A stretch of DNA of 64,000 nt from an uncultured Collinsella sp. (GCA_900758475.1 CAAERQ010000021.1:106095-170094); one strand, 5' to 3'. Shown: positions 50,202 through 59,327, counted from the first letter of the stretch. Notes: generated by a model from the letters alone, not told the origin. A program made the numbers and translations.

Positions 50202-51668
50202 ATGAACGAAAACGAGCTGACCGGTCTGCTCGAGTCTTTAAGGCGCATGGGCTCGGACGATCTTAACGTCGAGGTCAAGGAGAGCGCCACGACGCTTTCC
50301 CGCGACGTATGGGAAACGGTTAGCGCATTCGCGAATACCGCTGGCGGAATTATCGTGCTCGGCGTGAGCGAGCGCGCGGGCTTTGTCCCGGTTGAGAACT
50401 TTGAGACCGAGAAGGTGCTCAACCAATTCGTAGCGGGCATGGGTGATGCCGGCGGGCGCGGAAAACTGGCCAATCCGCCCAAATACACCATTGAACGCGT
50501 GGAGCTCCAGGGCACCGTGGTTCTGGTCATCACGATTGAGGAGCTCGACCCGTCGAGCAAGCCTTGTTATGTCATAGAGCGGGGCGCTCAAGGCGGCAGC
50601 TACAAACGCATCGATGATAAAGATGTTCCGCTCTCGTCGACCGAGGTCCTGTCCTTGTCATCGTATGAACGGGCGAGCCCCAGTGATCGCGATGCAGTGC
50701 CCGGCGCGGTCGCAGGCGATCTTGACGAGGCCCTGGTCGACCGCACGATAGAGCGTGCTTTCTCACTGACACCTCGTGCGATGCGCGGCGCGCCGGACAA
50801 GAAAACGAAGCTGGAGCGCCTGAATTTCCTCGACTCGCAGGGCAATGTCACTAAGGCCGGGCTCCTGGCCGCGGGTGCCTATCCCCAGCAGTTCTATCCC
50901 AAGCTCTTTATCGATGTGGCGGTCTATGCCGGAACGCAGAAGGGCGCGGCGGGGTCGTTGAGGTTCATGGACCGTACGATCTGCGAGGGGACGTTGGGTG
51001 AAATGATCTCGGATGCCGTCGCGGCGGTCGCCAAGAATTTACGACGAACCTCGATGATCAAAGGCGTCTCGCGTGTCGACTCGCTGGAGATTCCCGAGGA
51101 GGTCCTGCGCGAGGCAATCGCCAACGCCGTAATCCACCGAGAATACGGAGACCGGTTCTGTGGGCAGTCGATCGCTGTTGACGTCTTTGATGACCGTATC
51201 GAAGTGACGAACCCCGGCGGCCTATACGGAGGAAAGACTCGCGAGAACCTGTTTGACGGCAGCTCCCGATGTCGCAATGCGACGCTTGTGAAACTGATGT
51301 CGATTGTTCCGCTGCCGGATGGTGCAGGTTCGCCGGCTGAGGGCAATGGCTCAGGCATCCCGATGATGTTTGACGCCATGCGCGCGCATGGTTTGTCGGA
51401 GCCTCTGTTTTGCCCCGGTTTTGACCGGTTTAAGGTTGTCCTCTACCGAGCGAAGGTTGAGCAAATCGATCATGGCGGGGACTTAATTGTGGCGGCACTC
51501 AAACGCTACGGCGAGCTGGGGACGCGTGAGCTGGCAGAACGTACGGGGCTTACAATTTCCCAGGTTAGGTCGCGCGTCAACGCGCTCATTGCTCAAGGCG
51601 AGCTCGAGCCCACGGCGCCGGCGACGAGCCGCAACCGCAAGTATCGACTGTCGGAGCGCGTGGGATAG
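50202..51668 (+). CDS. AlbA_2/Schlafen-type DNA-binding regulator with ATPase-like domain
   Basis: A 488-residue protein of the COG2865 type. Residues 1-150 form the AlbA_2 domain (LNVEVKES, AFANTAGGIIVLGV). Residues about 270-400 hold a GHKL-like region with REAIANAVIHREY and the NPGGLYGG glycine loop. The last 65 residues are a winged helix (TRELAERTGLTISQVRSRVNAL). Such proteins are common near mobile or defence genes; few have known functions. ATG 50202 is 7 nt after AAAGGA. The unusual GAGAGATAA arrays upstream suggest tight self-control. Confidence 0.82.
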   Translation: MNENELTGLLESLRRMGSDDLNVEVKESATTLSRDVWETVSAFANTAGGIIVLGVSERAGFVPVENFETEKVLNQFVAGMGDAGGRGKLANPPKYTIERVELQGTVVLVITIEELDPSSKPCYVIERGAQGGSYKRIDDKDVPLSSTEVLSLSSYERASPSDRDAVPGAVAGDLDEALVDRTIERAFSLTPRAMRGAPDKKTKLERLNFLDSQGNVTKAGLLAAGAYPQQFYPKLFIDVAVYAGTQKGAAGSLRFMDRTICEGTLGEMISDAVAAVAKNLRRTSMIKGVSRVDSLEIPEEVLREAIANAVIHREYGDRFCGQSIAVDVFDDRIEVTNPGGLYGGKTRENLFDGSSRCRNATLVKLMSIVPLPDGAGSPAEGNGSGIPMMFDAMRAHGLSEPLFCPGFDRFKVVLYRAKVEQIDHGGDLIVAALKRYGELGTRELAERTGLTISQVRSRVNALIAQGELEPTAPATSRNRKYRLSERVG

Positions 51669-51768
51669 ATGCGTTAGTGGACGAGGCGACCCAATAATCG
51701 ACCCTCGATTGGCGTCCATTAAGGTAAAGCGGTTGTTGCTCAGTCGACGGTGATGCTGAAGACTCGGC

Positions 51769-52260
51769 TTACGCCGGCATGGCCCCGAACCCGTCCATCA
51801 AGAACAGCCTAAGAACCAGCTTGATGACATATCCCGGTTTGACTTCTGCCGCGCCAAAGACGTGGCGCTCGGCGAGCTCGCTGCAGTATGCATAGATGTC
51901 GTGGATAAGGCCCGCGCCCGAAAGCGTAAACATGTAGCCTGCGTCTGAAAGCGCATTGGGTGCGGCGGGCAACTTGGCTATGCGGCAAAAGGTCAACAGG
52001 TCGGGCGCCATAACATTCTGGTAGTCGAGGTGGCCGTTGGCATCCTGTTCGGCAAGCTCCAATTGGCGCACAAAATCCAGCGCCGCTGCTAACACAAAGC
52101 TCGGCGTAGGCGCATTGACGTCCTGAGTGGTCGCCACAAGCCTGCCCGCCGCCTGCGTGACAAGCCAAGCGACCTCGCGCTGGCAACGCACGGCCTTGCG
52201 CGTAACCGGCTTGATGGACGAAGAAGAAACGCTCCCCTTAGGCGGATTCGAAGCAGCCAT
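51769..52260 (-). CDS. Hypothetical protein
   Basis: A 163-residue protein I do not recognise. It is mostly helical with a Ser/Thr-rich start, no signal peptide and no clear membrane segment, and has an even GC-rich codon use that favours a real gene. GGGAGG lies 5 nt before the start at 52260. It is convergent with the AlbA_2 gene and divergent from the HNH gene. Confidence 0.55.
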   Translation of the reverse strand: MAASNPPKGSVSSSSIKPVTRKAVRCQREVAWLVTQAAGRLVATTQDVNAPTPSFVLAAALDFVRQLELAEQDANGHLDYQNVMAPDLLTFCRIAKLPAAPNALSDAGYMFTLSGAGLIHDIYAYCSELAERHVFGAAEVKPGYVIKLVLRLFLMDGFGAMPA

Positions 52261-52475
52261 AAGACCCTCCCATGAACAATCCGGCCCAACAAGCCCGGAT
52301 GAAACACGTGCTACATCAGTATACAGGGGAGTGGGGTAGCGGGGTACAAGCACGCCAGCGGCAAACCGAGAGCATCAACGATGTGCCGATCGCGGAATGA
52401 GATCTCGTAATAATTGACTCTCGGCCATATTATTGAGGGGCATGACTCGCGTTCGTATGGTTGTAGGTGCTGGCG

Positions 52476-53558
52476 ATGAACGACATTGACCTTGCTGTTC
52501 CGTTGATGGATGGACCAAGCTATGACCGCGCCTGCAGTCTCGTGCCTTCCGAATACGTTGAGGCATGGGAGTGGTTTCTGGGTGAGGAACAGCGCGGCGG
52601 CGTTTGGACCAGCCTTCCGCACCACACCAAGGAAGATAGCCCTCAGTATCAGTACCGTTTGAGAATTGACTCGGACTTCTTTCCCGTAACGCGGGATTCA
52701 GGGATCTTCTGGCCGGGCCAGGATCGGGTGAAGCAAGATCCCAATAAGATCTTTGCGCTTTCGGTCCATAACTCTAAAAAGAGCTTCTACACCGATGTGC
52801 CTCCGCTCTATTTGGATGACGGTACGTGGGTCATTAAGTATTCGGTCCAAGCGCCAGGCGCCGTTGGTTCTCGAGACCAGAATTACAACCGTAAAATGCT
52901 CAACTGCATGGAATGTGGCGTCCCAGTCGGAGTCATATTTGCAACCGAGGTGGGCTATAAGGTGCTCGGCCTTGCGTTTGTTGAGCGGTTCGAGCCCGAA
53001 AACGGATGGTTTGTTCTGCACGGTCCTGTTCATAAAGGCGGACCGGACCCTCGTTTTGCGCCCGACATGAGTTATCTGAAGCACATACCCGTCGATATTG
53101 AGTTTGCCGGACAGGGTGTGACCGACGACGAAAAGGTCCGCTATGCGTTAAGGCGCGAGCGATTGGGGCAGCAATGGTTCCGCAAGCAGCTCGTTGCCGC
53201 CTATGATGGCCGTTGCGCGGTGTCGGACTGCGGCGTCAGCGAAGCTCTGGAGGCTGCACATATCGAGAATTACTCGGGACCCAAATCGCAGGTTGCCAGC
53301 AACGGTATTCTGCTTCGGCGCGATCTTCATTCCCTATTTGATGCTCACCTGATTTCGTTTGAGCCTGTTTGCGGCGAATATCGGCTGTGCGGATCGTACC
53401 TGCTGGATAAGACCGACTACGCTTTCTTTGCGGGTGCGACGCTAAGGCAGCCGAATGAGCGTCAGTGGCGACCCGATACGGTGTTTCTTGAGGCCCATCG
53501 CATTGAGTTCGATCGCTCGGAAAAGAAGCGTGAAAAGGCGGGGCTTCTGCCGTATTAG
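52476..53558 (+). CDS. HNH endonuclease, restriction-like
   Basis: A 360-residue protein. The C-terminal third is an HNH nuclease: the core shows CAVSDCG, EAAHIENY and NGILLRRDLHSLFDAHLI, with the catalytic His and metal-binding Asn/His visible. The N-terminal 230 residues are a mixed domain of the kind that recognises DNA in solitary, modification-dependent HNH enzymes, but I cannot name it. No methylase gene is near, which favours a type IV-like activity. The start is uncertain: ATG 52476 or GTG 52467, both with weak sites. Confidence 0.72.
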   Translation: MNDIDLAVPLMDGPSYDRACSLVPSEYVEAWEWFLGEEQRGGVWTSLPHHTKEDSPQYQYRLRIDSDFFPVTRDSGIFWPGQDRVKQDPNKIFALSVHNSKKSFYTDVPPLYLDDGTWVIKYSVQAPGAVGSRDQNYNRKMLNCMECGVPVGVIFATEVGYKVLGLAFVERFEPENGWFVLHGPVHKGGPDPRFAPDMSYLKHIPVDIEFAGQGVTDDEKVRYALRRERLGQQWFRKQLVAAYDGRCAVSDCGVSEALEAAHIENYSGPKSQVASNGILLRRDLHSLFDAHLISFEPVCGEYRLCGSYLLDKTDYAFFAGATLRQPNERQWRPDTVFLEAHRIEFDRSEKKREKAGLLPY

Positions 53559-53680
53559 CGTATTTGGCTTTGGCATTCTTTGACGATCGTGTTGTTTGAT
53601 CGGATCGCGTGGCGATGCAATCTCGCGCCCGCCCGCCGGTGCATGCTCTTCCTGATTTGTATAGCGAGAGGGGAGCGTGT

Positions 53681-53965
53681 ATGAGCTGGCGAGGCGATAT
53701 TGCGATGGGGAAGTACGGAAAACTGCCGTGTGCCCTTATAGACAACAATATGTTTCCGAGCGTAGAGGTTGATTGCGGGTCGTTTGTCGTCACCTGCCCT
53801 TGCTGCGGCTCGCAAATACCGTGTCTCGACATTCGGTTTATCGATGCGCGCGACAGACTCAGCGACGAAGTGAGAAAACGGACAGGCGTTCATATGCCGG
53901 TGTATCCGGAGAAATGCCCTGTTTGTGGCCTCGATATCGTGTACGACGCCGGCGACGAGGGATAG
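53681..53965 (+). CDS. Small zinc-ribbon protein
   Basis: A 94-residue protein with two cysteine pairs (CPCC near 43 and CPVCG near 81) that could bind zinc in a ribbon. GAGGGGA precedes ATG 53681. It follows the HNH gene by 122 nt. No further function can be assigned. Confidence 0.6.
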   Translation: MSWRGDIAMGKYGKLPCALIDNNMFPSVEVDCGSFVVTCPCCGSQIPCLDIRFIDARDRLSDEVRKRTGVHMPVYPEKCPVCGLDIVYDAGDEG

Positions 53966-54002
53966 GTGATGCGGAGGAGTTGGCTGTGAGTGTCTTTTGC
54001 CT

Positions 54003-54689
54003 CTACAAATAAATCCCCTCACCGAGTTGCTTGTGGAACTCGGCGTGATGGTCGCGTGCCCAGGTAAAGAGCGCCTGGTCAAAGTCGGTACGCGTGGCCG
54101 GGACGCCAAAGACGCCGGCAACTTCGACGCGTATAAACTCCAGTGCCGGCAGCTTGTTGATGGCAGTGAGGGCAAACGGGGACGAGGGCTCCTCGAACAG
54201 ATAGCGGCTGCCTTGCAGCGCGTCGCAACTGGTGCACGTGTTGCCGAGCGACGGGGCTTTGGAGGCTCGCGCGCCTACGGGCTTGTAGCCGCAGCGCTTA
54301 TGAAGGTAGTCGCGGATCTCGCCCGGCACGCAGCCAAGAGCGGGCACGATGGCGAGTGCGTTGGCGTTGGCCGTGTCGATGGCAATGTACCTGGCTTCGT
54401 TGGGCGCGTGCGCGATGGCGATGCTCTCGTCGTTATCGGTTCGATAGGGAATGCCGAAGGCCGCGACCGAGGTCTCTTTGTGACACTTCCAGCACTCGCG
54501 CTTGCCCAGTACTAGATATATATACGGCGCTGAGGGGTCGGATCGGTCAACACCGGGCAGCCACTCGGCAAAGGGCTCGGGGTTGACGCCGCTGGGTACA
54601 TACCAGATCTTCTTGGTCCGGTCCCATTTGGCGCCCAGCGCCTTGGCTTCTTCTTTGTGCGAAAAGGGGACATCGAGCTCGGTGCGCAT
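54003..54689 (-). CDS. DUF5710-domain protein
   Basis: A 228-residue protein. The first 45 residues match DUF5710 (LDVPFSHKEEAKALGAKWD followed by KKIWYVP), a short module often fused to plasmid or phage DNA-metabolism proteins. The middle has CWKCHKET and later CTSC, a possible zinc pair. AAGGAG lies 6 nt before the start at 54689. From 54690 to 54931 nothing else is visible. Confidence 0.7.
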   Translation of the reverse strand: MRTELDVPFSHKEEAKALGAKWDRTKKIWYVPSGVNPEPFAEWLPGVDRSDPSAPYIYLVLGKRECWKCHKETSVAAFGIPYRTDNDESIAIAHAPNEARYIAIDTANANALAIVPALGCVPGEIRDYLHKRCGYKPVGARASKAPSLGNTCTSCDALQGSRYLFEEPSSPFALTAINKLPALEFIRVEVAGVFGVPATRTDFDQALFTWARDHHAEFHKQLGEGIYL

Positions 54690-54931
54690 GGCGGCTCCTT
54701 GGTGCTGCAGGTGCAAGTGGCTCAAGGATACCGCAGGGCGCAGACATCGCGGCGTTTTGTCGAGAAGTTGCGGCTCGGATGGGTTCGAGACGCGTTGGTC
54801 TCGGCCTCGGTGGCTATTGACGCGGTTTTGTGCATGGGCAGGGTGGTTGCTTGGGCGGTTGGAGCTGCCAGCGGATTTGGCGACATAAAACAAAACAGCC
54901 CAGAGGACATAGCCTCTGAGCTGCGAACATT

Positions 54932-54976
54932 TGGTGGGCGTTAGAAGATTTGAACTTCTGGCCTCTTCCGTGTCAG
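54932..54976 (-). other. 3' half of tRNA-Val(GAC), probable attachment site
   Basis: Read on the minus strand, this begins in the anticodon loop CTGACAC, continues with GGAAG and the T arm AGAAGTTCAAATCTTCT, and ends CGCCCACCA. The sequence 5' of the loop does not form the matching anticodon stem or acceptor (GGGCGTT is absent). It is thus a fragment, as left at one end of an element integrated in a tRNA gene. Confidence 0.75.
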
Positions 54977-55111
54977 CGCCCTGCTGCTCCGCCAACAGGC
55001 ATTTCCCAGTGAATCAATCTTCACACTTCATGCATCCAGAGCATCCGATTAGTCCATCCATCTCGGCTTTTCCGATTCTCTATGATTCCAGACAGGCCGT
55101 CCGTTACGGTG

Positions 55112-55166
55112 AGTCCAAACCTATTTTGGACAGCGTTTGGACAGCAGACATCATTCATTTGGACAG
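55112..55166. promoter_or_regulatory. TTTGGACAG repeats, possible integrase arm sites
   Basis: TTTGGACAG occurs at 55125-55133, 55136-55144 and 55158-55166, and the inverse GTCCAAA at 55112-55118. They lie between the tRNA fragment and the integrase gene, where arm-type binding sites are expected. Confidence 0.55.
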
Positions 55167-55186
55167 ACATTCGGGAGCTGGTCTCA

Positions 55187-56314
55187 ATGGCAACTTACTC
55201 GAAAGGAAGCCTGCGCGAGCGAAGCAAGGGGCACTGGCAGGCACGCTTCTGCCGGACCGACAGAAGCGGCTCGAGCATCGTAACCAGATCGTTCGAAGCG
55301 ACCTCTCGCCGAGCCGCGACCCTCATCATGGAGGACATCAGAAGGGAGCTGATCGAGCAGGACGGCGACGGCGCCTCAAATCGCGAGCTCATTGCGTACA
55401 TGTTGGATTACGTTGACGAGCGCGAGCGCTCCCAGCAGATAGAGGCGAGCACCGCAACCAACTACCGCAGCTCAATCAAGCATCTCGCGCGCTATCTCGA
55501 GGGCTACTCAATCGAAGAGATAACGCCGGAGAACGTCATGGACGTGCAGGCAGCCCTGCTCGCGGACGGCCTCGTCGCCGATACCGTTGCAAAGGACCAT
55601 CGCTTCTTCAAACAGGTGATGGACTACGCCTGCGAGATGGGCCATATCCATCGCAGCCCCTTCAACAAGGCGACCAAGCCGCCGAAGCGTCGGAAGCCTC
55701 GTCCGAACGCGCTCGACGAGAGGAGCCGTTCGATGCTTTTATCCGTCCTGGACGCGTCCCCCACGACCAAGCAGAGCGTTGCGGCGCGCCTCGGGCTGCT
55801 CGCCGGACTCAGAAGGGAGGAGGTCGCTGGCCTCAGGTGGGGCGACGTTGACCTCATTGCCAACAGAATCAGAGTCGGTCGCGCCGTCGGGGTGTCGAAC
55901 GGGAGACCCTATCTCAAGGGCACGAAGACCGAGGCAGGCGAACGGGAGGTCGTCCTCGAGAAGGGGCTCGCCGATACTCTGCGCTCCCTCAGGAGCTCTC
56001 TCGGGGTAAGCGCGCGGGAGGACCGCTATGTCCTCGGAGACGGAGACTCGTTCTACACGCCCGACCGCATCACGAAGGACTTCACGTCGCTCGCCAAGGC
56101 GATGAACCTCATCGGAGCGGCTGGAAAGCGAGCCACGTTCCACGACCTCCGCGACACGTTCGCCACGCACCTTATCTCCCAAGGGGTGAACGTGAAGACT
56201 GTCTCCTATCTTCTCGGTCACGCAAATGCGGCAATGACCCTCAACGTCTATACGTCCAACACGCCCGCCGGGATGGAGTCGGCGGCGGAAGCGCTCGAGG
56301 GGCTCGCCGGATAA
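55187..56314 (+). CDS. int: Tyrosine recombinase (integrase)
   Basis: A 375-residue phage-type integrase. An N-terminal arm-binding region (about 1-60) is followed by a SAM-like core-binding domain (about 65-165) and the catalytic domain (about 185-365). The catalytic Arg is in GLRREEVAGLRW, the His-x-x-Arg in FHDLRDTFATHL, the second His in LLGHANAAMT, and the nucleophile Tyr in LNVYTSN. ATG 55187 was chosen because the upstream codons overlap the arm-site repeats. It sits beside the tRNA-Val fragment, its presumed target. Confidence 0.93.
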   Translation: MATYSKGSLRERSKGHWQARFCRTDRSGSSIVTRSFEATSRRAATLIMEDIRRELIEQDGDGASNRELIAYMLDYVDERERSQQIEASTATNYRSSIKHLARYLEGYSIEEITPENVMDVQAALLADGLVADTVAKDHRFFKQVMDYACEMGHIHRSPFNKATKPPKRRKPRPNALDERSRSMLLSVLDASPTTKQSVAARLGLLAGLRREEVAGLRWGDVDLIANRIRVGRAVGVSNGRPYLKGTKTEAGEREVVLEKGLADTLRSLRSSLGVSAREDRYVLGDGDSFYTPDRITKDFTSLAKAMNLIGAAGKRATFHDLRDTFATHLISQGVNVKTVSYLLGHANAAMTLNVYTSNTPAGMESAAEALEGLAG

Positions 56315-56372
56315 GAAAGGGCGCAGCCCGCTATTGAGCTGCGCCCCACTCAATCGGTACGACATCCTGCCG

Positions 56373-57923
56373 CTATGCCCGCGTCGCGGCCATGCGGCAC
56401 GCCTCTGAGCACGTGGTAGCCGTCGGAATCTTGAATCGGCTCGGCTTCTCCTCCCCGAGGAGGACGAGCTTCCTCGACCTGCTCCTCGCCATGTAGAGGC
56501 TTCCGCACACGGAGCAGACCTGCCAAACCGGGTCGTCCTCCGCCCCTTTTCGCCTGGTCTCAGGATTCTTCCTGCGGGCGAGGTCAAGGTTCTCGACGAT
56601 CTGCTCGGCAATCGCCCTTTGGAGCGTCATCCTGTCCGCAGAGCCGCCGAAGTACGCCCCTCCGTCCTCGAGGCCGTCCACGCGCAGGGACTCCTTTGAA
56701 ACGAGGCGGTGACCGTAGGTCCCCCAGCAGTTCGTAAGGCAGGCCTCGAGGAATATCGCGAGGTCCCCCTGAAGCCCATCCCACGCCTGCCACAGCGGAC
56801 GCCTCTCGAGAAGGGCCAGTGTCTCGGGGTCGTCCCCGCTGCGCTCCAACGCCTTGTGCACGATTTCGTTTACGCGCTTTGCCTCGGAATCGTTCAGGAT
56901 GCCGTCCGGCATGCCCGGCCTTGAGTCGGGTTCCTCGAAGGTAGGGAGGTATTCCCAGCTTACCGCGCAAAACGCCTTGATGAGGTTGGGTCGGCCCTTG
57001 ATGAACAGGTCGAAGAGCCTCTCGACCCGGCGAATGTCCAGCTGCATTCCGCCGACGCGTCTGGCTGCGCGCTCGATTTTCTCAGTCTCCCCCTTCCTCA
57101 CGCCCTCAAGCGACCCCGGCTTGAGGGCGCTCACGTAGCGATGACGCTGGAGTCCGGTGATATGGCGCTCGCTGGCCGTATCGTCGATGTAGGAAAACCC
57201 CTGTAATACCACGGACGCCATCTGCAGCAGATAGAGCACCGCCCGCGTTTCCTCCAACGATATGAGGCACGGAGGCGCCTCCCAGAACCCGGCATCGTGA
57301 TGCCTGCCCGCCGCCTCGTTCCAGGCAAGGGCCCGAAGCCGCTCTGTACCGACGAGTTTGTCATCGTCTTCGAGATAACGCACGAAGCCGCGGCAGCCCG
57401 CTCGAAGGTAGTCGGACTCGGCGCTGGCGGTCATCCCGGAGTAGAACAGCCTCTTGGCATCCCACGCGTAGTCGCACCCTGAGAAGTTTTCGGACGGGTC
57501 GAGGGGGCCCCGGTCGCGCGATCCTATCCTGTCCTTCATGTCTCTCACGATGCCGAACAGGCGGGCGAAGGCGCCTCCGTCGCGTCGCTCGTCCTCTGCT
57601 TGGCGCTCGGAGACGACGCTGTGGAGCAGACGACGGTACGAAAGGGGGTCCTCGATCGCAGCAAAGGTGCGGTCGATGGCGCCGGCGTAAGGGCACATCA
57701 CGGGACCGTACTCCCTCAAGAACGACAGCACCTGCCCGTCGTCCGAGAAGTCGTAGTCGAGCAGGACCTTCGTGACGAAGCCTCTCGGGAGGGCGACCGC
57801 CTTCTTGAGCTCCTTGTCCCTGTCGATGCGGATCGCTCGAGGGAGTTTCGGATACCCTGCGCCTCCTTCACCCAAATCAACGATCGAGCAGTCGTAAACG
57901 CTCCAATATTGCTCCGATTTCAT
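56373..57923 (-). CDS. Cargo gene of unknown function with C-terminal zinc finger
   Basis: A 516-residue protein I do not recognise. The first 450 residues are largely helical with no evident nuclease, kinase or membrane motif. The last 60 hold two cysteine pairs (CSVCG and CSEAC about 30 residues apart, separated by a basic RSRSRK stretch), resembling the metal-binding end of CGNR-type regulators. GAAAGGCGG precedes the start at 57923. It is inverted between integrase and excisionase, the common position of accessory cargo. The even codon use argues for a real gene. Confidence 0.7.
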   Translation of the reverse strand: MKSEQYWSVYDCSIVDLGEGGAGYPKLPRAIRIDRDKELKKAVALPRGFVTKVLLDYDFSDDGQVLSFLREYGPVMCPYAGAIDRTFAAIEDPLSYRRLLHSVVSERQAEDERRDGGAFARLFGIVRDMKDRIGSRDRGPLDPSENFSGCDYAWDAKRLFYSGMTASAESDYLRAGCRGFVRYLEDDDKLVGTERLRALAWNEAAGRHHDAGFWEAPPCLISLEETRAVLYLLQMASVVLQGFSYIDDTASERHITGLQRHRYVSALKPGSLEGVRKGETEKIERAARRVGGMQLDIRRVERLFDLFIKGRPNLIKAFCAVSWEYLPTFEEPDSRPGMPDGILNDSEAKRVNEIVHKALERSGDDPETLALLERRPLWQAWDGLQGDLAIFLEACLTNCWGTYGHRLVSKESLRVDGLEDGGAYFGGSADRMTLQRAIAEQIVENLDLARRKNPETRRKGAEDDPVWQVCSVCGSLYMARSRSRKLVLLGEEKPSRFKIPTATTCSEACRMAATRA

Positions 57924-57946
57924 TAGATACCGCCTTTCACCTGCTT

Positions 57947-57986
57947 GTTCTCGATAATTTCATCCTATTGTAGCGTGATCGAGAAC
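57947..57986. promoter_or_regulatory. Inverted repeat between divergent cargo and excisionase genes
   Basis: GTTCTCGAT (57947-57955) and ATCGAGAAC (57978-57986) are perfect 9-bp inverted arms 22 nt apart, inside the divergent promoter region. It is a candidate operator for a dimeric repressor. Confidence 0.45.
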
Positions 57987-58045
57987 GTTTGAAGATAAAA
58001 CCAGACAGCCGGGAAAACCGGGACGAACTGAACAAGGAGGTACGA

Positions 58046-58276
58046 ATGAAGCATGACGTCTGCAAATCCCTTGAACGCAATGGCGTAAGGGAAAAGATGC
58101 CGGCGGTCGTTTGTGAGGAGTGGATCACGGCTAAACAGCTTGCCGCCGAGTACCATGTCGGGCGTTCGACCGCTTACGAGGCGTTCAAACGCCTTGACAC
58201 CATCCACATTGGCGGCTGCGTCCGCGCTCGCCGCTCCGAAATCGAGGAGAGGCTGAGACGCTATGGCCGCATCTAG
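58046..58276 (+). CDS. Excisionase-like helix-turn-helix protein
   Basis: A 76-residue protein with a MerR/excisionase-type helix-turn-helix (WITAKQLAAEYHVGRSTAYE, then a short wing and EIEERLRRYG). Such proteins direct excision or regulate the element. AAGGAGG lies 5 nt before ATG 58046. The next gene starts inside its last codons (14-nt overlap). Confidence 0.75.
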   Translation: MKHDVCKSLERNGVREKMPAVVCEEWITAKQLAAEYHVGRSTAYEAFKRLDTIHIGGCVRARRSEIEERLRRYGRI

Positions 58277-59327
58277 GCGTTTGCTGCCGCCGGGCGAGTC
58301 CATCGACGCCGCCGCCCTCATGGACATGGAGTTTAGCGTCAGCCGGGCGATCATCCCCGGCCTTCTCTACGTCGGGCTCACCATCCTGGCATCGCGCCCC
58401 AAGGACGGAAAGTCTTTCATGTCCATCAAGCTCGGTCTCTGCCTGGCGCTCGGGGTGAGCTTCCTCGGCCTCCCGCCCGTCCAGTGCGGCGTTCTCGTCC
58501 TCGCCCTGGAGGACACCCTCGACCGAATCAAGGACCGCCTCGCGGCTCTCCCCTACGACAAGACAGACCGGCTGCACTTCGCGACGTCGTCAGACGGCCT
58601 GCCCGGGGCGCTCTTCAACGAGCTCGACTCCCAGCTGGCGACGTTCCCCGACATTCGCGTCGTGGTGATAGACACCCTCCAGAAGGTCCGACACCGCGCG
58701 GGAGATGTCGGATATAACGCCGACTACGAGGACCTCGGCCTGATGAAGGAGTACGCCGACGAGCACGGCATCGCTATCCTGCTCTTGCACCACACTCGCA
58801 AGGCCGAGGCAGGGACAGAATACGACAGGATCTCCGGGACGTCGGGGATCACCGGCGTGGCGGACACGATGATGGTCCTCTCCCGCGCCGGCGAGGAGAC
58901 CAAACTCTTGGTCAAAGGCCGCGAGTTCGAGGAGCGCGAGTACGACCTCGCGTTCAACGGCGGGAACTGGGAGCTCGCAGACGAGGGGACCGTGCGCGAG
59001 CGCGCCGTACGGACGCTGCCCGTTGCAGTCAAGCGGGTCACCGACCTCATGGGGCCCCGCGACTCCTGGAGCGGCACCTGCAAGGAGCTCCTGGAGACCA
59101 TCGGCGTTCCCGATATCACCGAGCGCGCCCTGTCGCAGCAGCTCCGCGACAACGCGGACGCCCTCGGCGCGATCGGCATCTCTATCGCGTGGCGGCGGAC
59201 CAACCGTGGGACCGTCGTCTCTCTGGGAAGGGCGTACGACGCAGCAAGCGGTGACGGAGTGGCGGTCTCGCCCCTCCCCGGGGCGTCTGCGGACCGTCAC
59301 TCCGTCACCGGAAGGGGGAGCCGATGA
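58263..59327 (+). CDS. RecA-fold ATPase (RepA/AAA_25-like)
   Basis: A 354-residue ATPase resembling the hexameric RepA helicases and AAA_25 proteins of plasmids and integrative elements. Walker A is the variant ASRPKDGKSF (about 43-52), Walker B is VVVIDTLQK (about 135), and HHTRK follows as the sensor region. The C-terminal 100 residues are a winged-helix-like segment (ALSQQLRDNADALGAIGI). It may assist replication or transfer of the element. It is translationally coupled to both neighbours: 14-nt overlap upstream and ATGA overlap downstream. Confidence 0.8.
   Translation: MAASRRLLPPGESIDAAALMDMEFSVSRAIIPGLLYVGLTILASRPKDGKSFMSIKLGLCLALGVSFLGLPPVQCGVLVLALEDTLDRIKDRLAALPYDKTDRLHFATSSDGLPGALFNELDSQLATFPDIRVVVIDTLQKVRHRAGDVGYNADYEDLGLMKEYADEHGIAILLLHHTRKAEAGTEYDRISGTSGITGVADTMMVLSRAGEETKLLVKGREFEEREYDLAFNGGNWELADEGTVRERAVRTLPVAVKRVTDLMGPRDSWSGTCKELLETIGVPDITERALSQQLRDNADALGAIGISIAWRRTNRGTVVSLGRAYDAASGDGVAVSPLPGASADRHSVTGRGSR

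Noticed and set aside
54932..55010. A complete tRNA-Val gene
   Set aside because: The 3' half is convincing, but the acceptor partner GGGCGTT and the 5' side of the anticodon stem are missing, so it is a fragment.
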